NCBI RefSeq assembly: GCF_000687475.1
Contig: NC_057319.1
Span: 186,001-250,000 of the forward strand
Source of the DNA: Ustilaginoidea virens
Lineage: Eukaryota > Ascomycota > Sordariomycetes > Hypocreales > Clavicipitaceae
Reading direction: 5' to 3'
DNA length: 64,000 nucleotides
The translations under genes and the position numbers were made by a program. The notes beneath the pieces were generated by a model. The model did not search any database. It was not told where the DNA came from and saw only the letters and a list, made by a program, of their open reading frames with translations. Below, one piece after another: positions 46,888 through 58,400 of the stretch (its first letter is position 1; each line of letters begins with the position of its first letter).

Positions 46888-49711
46888 GCTGGCTCTTCTT
46901 TGCGCGACCGTGTACCGTGTGCCCCTGGATGGCAGATGGCTGGGCCACTGATTCCAAAGGCCGTGTCGATGCGGGACATGGTATCCTCTGCAGTGTTTCC
47001 CCGCGCTCGGGAAAGAGGCGATGATGCTCCGCGGTCATGGAACGGCCCCTGTGTGATGGAGAAGCGTGTAAGACTTGGGGTTATGCTTGCATTGGCAGGC
47101 ACTGTATACTATGCGATCAGGGAGACTGGCCGATGCCCCGGACCCGTTCTCTCCCGAGACGGTTCTCTCAGCTTAAAAACAAAACAAGCGTAAAAAAAAA
47201 TAAAACTCTTCTATCCCTAGCTTGATGGGCTGCGCGACATGGCGTGCGCCAGTGTCAGTGGACTTGAAGTTGCTTCAGCGGAGACGGGTCAAGCAGGTAT
47301 GTGCCAGCAGCACGAAACCGAGACCTGGCGAGCAAATAGGCATGGTGTAGCAAGTGTCCTGACGGGTGTTGAGGTTGAGGTCTTGGTCTTGGCACCCCGT
47401 CCCTGTGCGCCACCAAAAGGGCCGTGTCATCCAACACGTGTCTTGCCGCGCCATGGCGCCAGTGTTGGATTCGAGGATGCTGGACGACATTTTTGCAATT
47501 TTTCTTTCTTTGGATCCTTTTAGGGCGTCTTGGCAAAAGGGGTCTAGCCGATAGACTGCGCGTCCCATCACGCCAAGACTTGACGCGCATTCGACATGAC
47601 ATGCACCTAAAATAAATCCATGTGGAGGAAACTTCTCCACCCTTGATTACTGCCTCGATGTGCGGCCAAGATACATGTATCATAGATACATTAGGTTCCT
47701 AGGTACGGAGAACCTACCTAGGTACCTCAAGAGAGCGTTCTGTCAGCTCCCAAGTGCCGGTTGTGGCTTGGCAAACGTCATTTGCTGCCCCGCCGAGGGG
47801 ATCCACGGCGTCTTGGGGATCCGGGTGCTTTCCCAACAACTGGTCCGTCTTGTTCATCCACTCGGCTATCGTTTCCGTAGACCGGAGCCGGCTTTCTTTC
47901 GCCATGAGGAAGCGTCGTTCTCGAAATCACCCAGAGGCACCAAGGTAGGGGAGGGTTCCCTTGGCGGTTCTCGCGCGCCATCCGGCTCGGAGGGAGCCGA
48001 AGCAGCAATTGACTTTTTCTGACAACCTGTCTGCCACAGTGTGAAAGTGACCAGTAGCTGTCAACTGGCATGCAAGCGAGCGTGAGTGCTGACGGATTGA
48101 CTCGAACTGACGCCCGATTGACATTCTGCCAGGGAATGTTGGGTCATGTCACAACGTACAAGTCGTTCAGGGGGAGGGACGAGCCAGAAATGCTCCTTCC
48201 TTCCTGCTGCGACAGACCGCAACCACGTGTGCTTCTTCCGCTTACCCCTACGTCAGCACCCAGGTAGCTTGTACATCCTAGGCTAGGGTACCGTGGCTTT
48301 TTTTTTTTTTTTTTTTTCAGACTCGGTTGCTTTCCGGCCGTTTTTGTGGACACCTGCTACCAGACAGGCGTGCGAAGCGGCTGGAAAGGTTGCCTCGTCA
48401 GGCAGACTCGAGAACCCCCGCCGCCTCGACCACTAGTAGGGGACCCCGGAGTTCTCCGTAGGTACGTACGTACGGATGGATTGCTACGAGCGACGAGTAC
48501 GAGTACGGACTAGGCCGTTCACGTTGGGCTTTCTTGTCTCCTCTGGACAAAGAACGGGCAGGACCTGCCCAGGTTCCTCTTGCATCGGGCCGCGTCAATG
48601 AGCCTGTCCGGCCACGGCAAAGGTACTGGTTCATTGCCGCATTCCGATCCATTGCTCGAAAATGCCCCGTTTGGGAAGTTTGGTGGGAACGTGGCCGTTT
48701 GGCTTCTGCCGGTTACGTTAAGCACTGAGCAGGCGGGTGTCTGTCGTCTTGTCTCACACCCCCCCCCCCGTCAATAACAGGCCATTGGAAATTTTCATGT
48801 CGCAAATGCCCGGGCAGATTTCGTGTCTTCACAGCTGTCCAGCAAACAGAATGCGTGCGCTGGCGCCCGGTCCAGTGCCCATCTTTGGTTTCAGCGAGCT
48901 CGTCCCGTGTTTCCTTTGATGCGGCGCAGTATGTGTTGTTGGCCTGCCCTTTCCGGTGGGGAATTGGTTCCCAGGTACCTAAGGTATGTACCTACAGGTA
49001 GTGATAGGCTGGCTGCTGGGCGACACGCTACACACATACCTTGCCACGTACCAGGTACGCATCCCGCCAGCCCTACGGACGTGCACCTGCCAGACCCTTC
49101 CCCTTCCCTCGCCGCCATCTCAAGCCTGACAAGCCCTGCAGAATTCTGGTGCGAAACAAAGCAACTCGCACACGCACACCCCTTACACGCCCCTTACGCA
49201 CCCCTCATTTCCTCCGCTCTGGCCAGGTTTCCGTCCTTCGCCTCTACGGGACGTGAACAAGTACCTCTCCATACAGAGGAGGTAGTGGGGTACCGAGACT
49301 TTGACATTTCCGCGCCGTTTCCGCCCACCCATCACCTGGGCGAGGCCGCCCAAAACCAGCGACAGGCCACCAACTCTTAACCTTGACCACCGAGAACCAA
49401 GACCACCAGACCCTTCACAGTTCGCACACCCCCCCCTTCCTTACTTGCCCTTCCCTTCACCACCAAAACTTCCTTTCCTGCCAGCATCTGGGCTGCAGAC
49501 CCAGTTTCGCGTGCGCTCATCTTTGCGTGATATTGGGCCAACGTGTAACCTTCCTCCCCCCCCCCCCCCCCCCCCCCCCCAACCCATCTTCTTCTCCAGC
49601 TGTACTCCGTACATCGCATCACCTCGTCGCAGGTGCACAGCCCCTCCGTCGCTAGAGGCTGCCTTGGGGGAGCGTCTGCCTCACGATTGCTCACACCTCA
49701 TCCCCGACATC
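46888..49711. other. Intergenic region between AOX and CRZ1
   Basis: About 2.8 kb with no supportable gene. It contains CTAGGTAC/GGTACC palindrome clusters at 47693-47729, 48455-48475 and 48970-49000, T20 at 48298-48317, C25 at 49556-49580 and TACTCCGTA at 49603-49611. The segment from about 49380 is C-rich and is probably the CRZ1 promoter and 5' leader. Confidence 0.55.
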
Positions 49712-49896
49712 ATGGATCAACAGGCCTGCAGCGGGCGGTCTTCTTCGGCTGCCGGACAAGACAGCAAGCAGCAGCAGGAGGACGAGCAGCAGCATCCTCA
49801 TATAAGCCGAAACAGCTTCTCCCCGTCGGCCAGCGGGATCGGTGGTTCCCGCACCTCATCCTCCGTTGGGTTAGGTCTCGAATCGGGTCCTCGGCC

Positions 49897-49929
<33 letters not shown>

Positions 49930-52040
49930 GACTTTGAATTTCCAGAACGCTGCCGATTCAGGCTTCGATACTTTCGCGTCCAACCCCGACTTCCTCGACT
50001 CTGAACGGCCGTCGGCCCGTCACGCTTTCGGTCAAACCACCCTTTCCGACTCGAGCGTGTATGATCCCAGCAGCAGCTTCGGTCAACAGCCGACATCTGG
50101 AAGGACCGCCGACGTCGCTTTATCGTTCGATACCCTACCTCCGTCAACAGCCTCTTTTCTGTCCTCGGATTTCAACGACCAAGATTTCTCCCTCTTTCCC
50201 TCGAGCAACCAGGGCGACCCATTCGATGCCCCGCTGTTCGAGCAGTCGAGCCTCGACCCCAGCGATATCAACAACATGACCTTGTCCCAATCCCACCACA
50301 CATGCACCCCCCCCAATCTCGTTCAACCTGACGGTATTCAGACGAGCTCTGCTCATCAGTCGCCCTCATTCAGCCAGCATCACCAATTCTCCTCGCCCCA
50401 GAGTAGTGGTCGTCCGAGGAACGTGTCCCTTGGCCCGGAAACTGCTTTACTTGCGTCTCAGCTTGCGGACTGGACTCGGCCTCAATTTCAAGGCCACCGC
50501 CGGAGCCCTTCGGAATTTTCCGACGTCTCCTCCGTTTCGCCGTCCCCCCATCTTGCCAGCGCAGATTCTTTTGACGATCACCTAGGTCACTCGCCTTTGC
50601 AAGGAGCCTCCGACAGCAGCCTGTACCAAGAAGTGCTGAAAATCGAGGCGTTCGACATCAGTGACGCCACTCAGCCCGGCAGAAGCCCTTCCCACAGCCC
50701 TGCCATCAGCCCTAGGCTTATGCCTCAACAAATGGCCGAGATGCATCAGCCAACATTTGGTTTGGTTCCTCCCAACGGCGGGTTCGGTGACGTGATGGGC
50801 TATCCGGGAATGCAGCAGCATGATGATGTCTCTTTTCCTTCGTGCCCTCCCCGGGAAAGAGCTGACATGTCACACATGGCCCCTCCCGCCATCAACATTG
50901 ACTTTGCACCAAACAATGCCAAGCAAGGGCCTTACGAGCCGACGAAAGCTCATCTCGATCAAGACTCGCTGACTCCCCCAGACAGAGGTATGCGTCACGG
51001 GAACAAACGACTCTCGGGTGCCCAAACCCAAATGAATTAGCTCATCGTTAACGCGGGTTCTGTGATTTGCAGGTCGACTTAAATCGCGCCCTCGCTCCGT
51101 CACGGATCCCTTTCATCCAGGTGGCGTCGCTCTTGGGCATGCCCAAGATTCCGCAAGCCTGTCACCGACCTCCGATGCTTGTGCCAGGTCTGACTCGTCA
51201 CGGTCCCTGTCGCCCCTGGACAGACTGGCCACGTCTTCGCCATCACGCAGGCGCCAGTCCACGTCTGCTGTTCCCAACAATGTGATTGCCTTGCGTCTCG
51301 CAGATCCCGAGTATCAGAACAGCCAGGAGTCGGGCTCTGCAAAACGGGTGCAGAAGCATCCCGCCACGTTCCAGTGCACGCTATGTCCTAAGCGATTCAC
51401 GCGCGCCTACAACTTGCGGTCCCACTTACGAACGCACACGGACGAGAGGCCGTTTGTATGCACAGTCTGCGGGAAAGCGTTTGCCCGACAGCACGACCGA
51501 AAGCGGCACGAAAGCCTGCACACCGGGGAGAAGAGATTCGTCTGCAAGGGAGATCTCAAGGCCAGCAGCCAGTGGGGCTGCGGCAGACGGTTTGCTCGCG
51601 CCGACGCTCTTGGCCGTCATTTCCGCTCCGAGGCCGGCCGCATCTGCATCAAACCACTCTTGGACGAAGAAATGATTGAACGGCAGCGACAATGGCAGGA
51701 ACAACAGCTGCAGCAAAACATGGCCCAGGACATGGCCGGTCCTCATCCCCTGGCGCTGGATCCGTCACAGGGGTATCCCATGGACGCCAGCGGCGACTAC
51801 GCACTTCCGGCGGCCCTGCTCCAGCAGTATCCCGCGCTTGCGCAGTTGAATTGGTCGACCTCTGACGCAGGAGGTGGCATGGAAGATGACCTGAGCGGCC
51901 GGTCATCCTTTGACGCTAGCGACTACGATGAAGGAGACGACGCAGGCTATGTGAGTGGGCCTGGCACGGGGTACGGGGAAGGGGGTTTGAGCCAAAACTT
52001 TGGCGAAATGGGCTACGCCAGCGACTTTGGCGGTCAGTAG
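49712..52040 (+). CDS. CRZ1: Calcineurin-responsive C2H2 transcription factor Crz1
   Basis: Two exons, 49712-50987 and 51073-52040, give 747 residues. The DNA-binding part (about 545-640) has two canonical fingers ([21 protein letters not shown], then [21 protein letters not shown]) and a third degenerate finger ([27 protein letters not shown]), the Crz1 pattern. The long disordered N-terminus has a ten-Gln tract near residue 65, many SP/SPS sites and PAINID (about 391-396), which fits the PxIxIT calcineurin-docking pattern. Crz1 enters the nucleus when calcium-activated calcineurin removes phosphates, and drives cell-wall and ion-stress genes. The intron is 85 bp (GTATGC...TGCAG). An in-frame ATG at 49301 is rejected because the extension translates a C-run leader. 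Confidence 0.93.
49898..49927 (+). repeat. CAG repeat encoding polyglutamine in CRZ1
   Basis: Ten consecutive CAG codons in the N-terminal activation region of CRZ1. Confidence 0.85.
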
Positions 52041-55000
52041 CTTGACTCTTTTTTTTCACACTTCTTCTTTTTCCCTTTCTTCTTTTTTTTGTGGGCGCGT
52101 GTGTGTCTGTTTCTGTTACTGTCTGGTTCATTCCCGAAGTAGCAAAACATCACGGCTCAGACGAACCTGGTCCTTTTGAGCCGGGAGGTTCAGTTCCTGG
52201 AGCAATTCACCTTTCTTCATTGCCGTATTCTGTATTAGAAAAATCTTGGGTCCCCTGCGCAGCCGTCTTGTCTGTCTGGCAGTGGGACGACCTCTGGCGT
52301 TGTGGCACTCTGATAGCTGGTACGCGCACACAAACAGGGGGGGCATCACGATGTGCCGGGGGTGAAGGCCCTGCAAAGAAGGGCACGACGAAATGCGTCG
52401 GCCATGCGGCTGCCGAATGAGGTTTTGATTTTGCCCGCGCTTTCACGAAACCGGCGACGAATATAGAGGCGCAGGAAGCATGAGATACCAAAGCTTTTGG
52501 ATATGATTGATGTCGGGGCTAGCCGATGCTATGTATGTACAGTATGTACGTAGGTAGTCATCTTGTACATGACGCAGCGGCTTGTGCGCAATGGCGTTTT
52601 GAGGATGGGCACGCCTACGAGCTGCCGGCCTGGTCTGGTAGCAGGGCTCACGATTATGAGTGTGATGCTGCCGCTTTCTGGTGGCACATGTGGCACATGC
52701 ATCCGTCTGGCAGCTCGAATGGAGCGGTTTACGTCAAGCGACTTGGAGCCAGCTGATGTGAAACGTCTGTCGCCTGGCGACGCGCATGGCTGGCGGCGGA
52801 CAACGGGGCACCAGTCGCGACGGGAGGCGGGGGGGCAGCCTCAAGCTCTATTCCAGGCTTTGCACACGGTACTCCGTACTTTGCTCTCCTTCGCTTCCGT
52901 CTTGCTGATTGCCCCTTTGCTCTTGTCGTCAAAGTTGCCCGGCTGCAGAATGCAGGCCGGCGTGCGCGTCACAGGCCCTGGCTCGGCACGACAGCTAGGC
53001 TGCAGGCCTGAGATTTCTGATTCTGCCAGCCTCAGCAAGACACATATCAACGGGGAAGCCAAGCCGCACACGTCATTTGTCCCTTTGGGTCTGACCGCTC
53101 TTGGGGGGGGGGGGGGGGACGGCGCGGCTACGGGGACACTCGCGCGGGCTGCATTTGCATGTGGAAGCGGCGCATGATGCCACATGCGTGTTGCGTGTGC
53201 GTGTGCGTGTGCGTGTGCGCGGATAGTTGTCGCCATTTCACATTTCGGGCTGCGGGCTACGGGTCTGTACGGGATGCAGTATGTTCTACGGCCTTTGGAA
53301 TGTCCTCTTCTGGGACGGACCCTTGTCAAGGGCCGGCGTCTGGCACGTGGTTTGGCTGGCTGGCTGGCGGGCTTGCTGGGCGTTGCTTGCTGGGCGGCAC
53401 GGCACGGCACGTCACGTCACGGACAAGCTGGGCGCTTTGTCATCAAAAACTCTGTTTGCGCCCCGTTGCCAAGCTACCAACGCCGGGACTGCAAAGAGCC
53501 ACCACAAAGCGACGAGCCCGCAACAGCCGCAACAGGGCACGCAACTGCCGCATGCCAGCCATCTGGCACGGAGCCCTGCACGAGCAGCAACTCAGCGTCA
53601 GCCGATCATGGCACGGGTCGGGCCTGGTGGAATCTGAACCACCAGCCCAGCCCCAGCCCCAGCCATTCATCAGCCCGATCAACGGGGGCTAACGGAGTAT
53701 CAATACCCTCCAAACCCCACTCCGGCCCCGCTCACCCACTGCCCAGCCACTTCTTTTCAATGTTCTTTTCTCCAGTCTTCTTTTTAAACGCCTGGCGCGC
53801 AGGAGTCGGGGTCGGTCAGGGCCAGGTGACGGACGACGCGCCGCCCATTGACGACTTTTCCCACCCGCCATTGTAAACCGGCCGCTTCGCCAAGCGTCTC
53901 CGACGGTAGATGCTGGGCAAAGGTGAGGTGTGGGAGAATCACGCGCGCAACGTCCGCCACGGCCTGGTGTTGAAGGGAGTACGGACTACGGATACACGCC
54001 AGCATGTGCATTGCATGCTGGGTACGGAGTACTCCGTATGTTGCCTCAATCATCTCCGGCCCTGACTGCCCGGTGCACCATGCCATGAGGCGATGGAGAA
54101 AAGGGCACGCGAAACATGAATTGCAGCCTTGGCTACAGGCGCAGCGCAGTGCAGCGCAGTGCCAATTGCAGTCAGTGCCTCGCAGTGCCTGGCCTGTAAG
54201 CAACATTCAAAGCACCAGGTCTCTCTGTAGCGCCAGCTCGAGCGAGCCATTCAAGCCCCAACTTCGTCCCATCGGGTCAACTGGCTTTGCCAGATTTCAA
54301 ATGATAAACCCGTCTGGTGCTTCCACCCTGCCCAAATCCCATTCAGGCGGGGCCAATCACTTGGATGTTTCAATGCTATTGACAACAAGGGCGACAGTGC
54401 GACAGTGCGACAGTGCGACGCTGACAACATTGCATTGGCTCGTCGTTCGTTCCCTCTGCCCATCACCGCTCCTCGGTGTGCGCAAGGCAAGTCGACGCAG
54501 TGCAGACATGGATGGACTGACTGACTCTCTTTTCCCTTTCTTCCCCCGTCCCCGTCACTTGTTTCTGCCCACCCCCCAGCCTCGTCGACTCCTTTGTCCG
54601 CTGTCGCCTTGTTCTCAACCATCCTGATCGAGGCAGCCCACCAGCACCAACCATCCTCTCCCTCTGCCATTATCGGTGGCGAATTCAGCGCATCGTGCAG
54701 CAAGCACCCTCAGATCCGCCTCTCCCCCAAGCCCGTTCGTTCGAGAGGTTGGCCTCTCATATCCCCCCCTCGCACCACCACGGCGGATCAGCTTTCCCCG
54801 CGTCCGCATCCCGCATTTCAGCCCGGGGAACTGCCTACAGTATCTCGTCACCATTTGCATAGCTGCTCGGCGTCAAAAGCTCCGCAGCGACAAGCAAGCA
54901 CGCAGCTCAGCCAAGTGATAGCCAGCCAGCCAGCCCCTGGTCACTGCGGTCAGTGTGTGTTGGTCGTCTTATCCGGGTCAGAAGTTGGCTGCCTGGGTCC

Positions 55001-55482
55001 CTGACCTGCATCAGTGGCCTCAGAGTTTGGCCTCAGGGTCTTCTTCACCTTTTTTTTTTTTTTTTTTTTTTTTCTTTCTTTTTCTTTTTTTGGTTGTTGG
55101 GCCTCTTGATTTTCCCCTCCATTTGTCTTTTCTTTTCTTTTTTCCTGCTGTCCAGCCCACCCTTGCACGCAAACACCCTTGCTCGTGTGCCGTCCATTGA
55201 CTTTTTGGTCACCTATCAATATAGCGCTTTCTTTTCTCTCCCCGTGCATCTCATCGCAGCATCGAGGCAACGGGTCTCGGCTCACGGCAGACGACGAATC
55301 AGCAGTTCCATCTCGCGCAGCTCTCAGCAGCCCACAGCTTCCATGGTTTTGAACTCGACTTGAAAAGCTGCAACCTTTACCATGGCTGCGGCCGATGTCC
55401 TACCGTGTGCAGAAAGCTGGGGACGAAGCCGACAACCTTCTTTTCCCACGCTGCCCTCAGCGACTGCTTGGGATGAGCCCTC
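52041..55482. other. 3.4-kb intergenic region upstream of the giant repeat-protein gene
   Basis: No supportable gene. It holds many short repeats: about G17 at 53104-53120, GTGTGC-type repeats at 53187-53222, GGCTGGCT and GGCACGGCAC repeats at 53355-53410, an 8-bp GCGACAGT array at 54391-54420, and GTACTCCGTAC motifs at 52869-52879 and 54022-54040. A strong T-rich stretch with T24 (55050-55073) followed by TTTC repeats fits a core promoter. Confidence 0.5.
54391..54420. repeat. 8-bp GCGACAGT tandem array
   Basis: About 3.7 perfect copies in non-coding DNA. Confidence 0.8.
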
Positions 55483-58400
55483 ATGGCAAACACAGCTGAG
55501 CTGCATATCCGCCGCTTGGGTTCTTGTGAGATGCACCGGGCCTGTTTGCTTTGCACGATATGTCTCATCTCTTTTTGCATGGTGTTAATAGTCTTGATGC
55601 AGATAAACACCCCCGCAGCGCCTTCACGGCGGTCCATTGACCACCGCCCATTCTGGATTCCCCCACATTATCGCTATGTGGGATCTGGCAAGCATCCTAA
55701 CAAGACGGTATCCGACGATCGGCCTCATGACCTCTTGGAACCCCATGAGACATGTCGTCTTGCCCACCGAGCGTCTCCTTCCTCCCACCATACTCATTCA
55801 CCTGTCCAACACGATGACGCGAAGAAGCCATCACGCTCCAGAGACGACTTCTTTCCGGATCCCATTCTGCACGTCAAGGTGGACTTCAACTCTCAACAAG
55901 GCATAATCGAGGCCGCCAAAAAAAAGAAGCAAAACAAAAATGCCGCCCCTGCCAAACCGAACCAGAACAACGATGGCAACGACAAGAAGAACAATGAAGA
56001 TGAAAGCAAAAACAAGGATGAAAATCACGGAGGAGACGATGCCGGCAGTGGCGGCGGTGTTGGCGATGGCAATGGTGACGGTGACGGTGACAAGGATAAG
56101 GATAAAGATGAGGATAAGGATAAGGGAAAGGAAAAGGAAAAGGATCAGGATCAGGATCAGGATCAGGATCAAGACAAGGGTCAGGATAAGGAGAACAGTG
56201 GTGGAGATGCCAAGGAAGATCAACCTTGGGACGACTTCATGCCGACAAAATCCAAAAAGAAGAAAGGAAAGAAAGGCGCCACTGCAGAGCCAGAGCCAGA
56301 GGCAAAAACAGCTCCAGCCCCAACCATACCTGCTACGGATTCCGGCGGAGATGGTTTTCAGGAAATCAAACTTGGTGACGATAATGGAGGCAAGGTAGGT
56401 ATGGGTTTAGGCCCCAGCGCGGCCAAAAACAATTTCGGATCATGGGGCGCGACGTGGAACACCGGAGGTACCACCTGGGACTGGGCCGGAACTGGCGGCA
56501 ATCAAGCCAATGCTAATGGCAACGCTAACGACGAGTCTAAAAAGGAAGAGCTGGACTCTAACCCATGGAATTCAAAAGACGACAAGGCCAAGAAAAAGAC
56601 CAAAACGTCCTTCTCCTTCGGCGCCACAGACGAGGCTGAAGATAAGTCTGCAGATCAAAACCCCGGCGAAACCCAAGATGATGCTTGGGGTTTTGCCGCT
56701 GTTGGCAAGAAAGGTGAAAAGAAGAAAGCCACAAGTGTCTGGGCTACCCCCACCATTCAAGACACAAAAGCCTCGACCGACAGTATTTCTGCCGCCGCCG
56801 ATTCCTGGGGTTGGGCTTCTACAGACAAGAGAAAGGGCAAAAAGGGCAAAAAGGGCGAACAGGAGCAGGAAATGGAACCGGAACTGGAACCGGAACCGGA
56901 ACCGGAACCGGTCCCGCCGCCGCCGGCGCCGTCACCCCCAGCGGAAGAGGACTGGATGGCGCCAGTAACTAAAAAGGATAAGAAGAAGAAGAAGGCCGGC
57001 AACGCCGCTGCAGTTGCGGAGGATGCCAAACCGGCACCTGCGGAAGCCGACCCTCCCAAAAAAGAAGAGTCTGAAGATATTTGGGGCAACTGGAGCATCG
57101 GCAAAAAAGACAAGAAGAAAGATGTTGAAGAACAGAAGAGCGAATCAGCACCGACTGCCGAACCGGAGTCTCAGCCCGAACCGGAACCCGAAACCGAATC
57201 ACAGGCTGCAAAAGATCCTGAACCGGAGAAGAACCAGGATATCTGGGGTTTCGCCACCAAGACTAGCAAGAAGGACAAGAAGAAGAAAAAGGGGAAAGGC
57301 GCAGAGCCGGATCCCGCCCCTGAGCCTCAGCCTGAACTCAAGCCCGAGCCCGAGCCCGAGCCCGAGCCTGAACCCGAACCTGAACCTGAACCTGAACCGA
57401 AGACGGCAGAACCTGAATCAAAGAAAAAGGGTGACGATCCCTGGGCCCCTGCTACCACTTCAAAAAAGGACAAGAAGAAGAAGAAGAAAGGCGCTAGCGA
57501 GGAGTCGACAAAAGAGACAGCAATCGACAAACCCGCTGAAGATGCCTGGGGTAGCTGGGACGGGGACTCCAAGAAAGACGATAAAAAGGCTGCCTCGTTT
57601 GCTGACACCAGTGATGACAAACAGGACGACAAGACTGACGAAGCCGCAGATGATAAACTCGACTGGCTCTCTATCGGAAACAAGGATAAGAAGAAGAAGT
57701 CCTTTACTTTTGACGACCCTTCTCCAGCAGATGGGCCCAAGAATGAGTCCGCCAAAGACGATGGATGGGATTTGTGGGGACCGAGTTCCAAGAAGGACAA
57801 GAAGAAGAAAGGGGCTTCAGACCTTATCGACCTGAATGATCAGAATGAGAAGGAATCCCTAGCAGACTCGGCCAAGGAAACGGTAGATGCTACAGCCGAT
57901 GACGACTTCTTCAGCACGTTCGGGACTGGCAAGAAAAACAAGAAGACAAAGGAGTCAGACCCCTCCTCCGCGAAACCAGAAAGTCCTGGGGAACCAGTAG
58001 ACGATTCCGGGGACGTGATTACCGAAAAGGACCAGGCAAAAGATGATCCTGCCGAAGTCAAAGAAGACGCAACTGGTGAGACAGTCCAACCCGATGCAGT
58101 GGAGGAGACCCTGGACAGCAAGGATGACCATGAGGACTGGAACTGGGCATCATCCACCCAAGCAGAGTCAAAATCTGGCCATGAAGCCTTGGCTGATCCT
58201 CCTCCTCCTCCCGCGCCAAACCCCCCATTGCATGAACCTTACTGAACTCGATTACCAAATAGGAGAGCCCGAAGCCGATCCCTGGGAGAAACCTGCAAAG
58301 TCCAAGTCCAAGTCTAAATCCAAGGACAAGGAGGCGGAAAAGGACAAAGCGAAGAAAGAAAAGGAGCCCAAGCTGAGCGAGAGAGAACTGAAGAAACTCG

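Noticed and set aside
49301..49711. N-terminal extension of CRZ1
   Set aside because: It translates the C25 run and Pro-rich leader; MDQQ at 49712 fits orthologous starts better.
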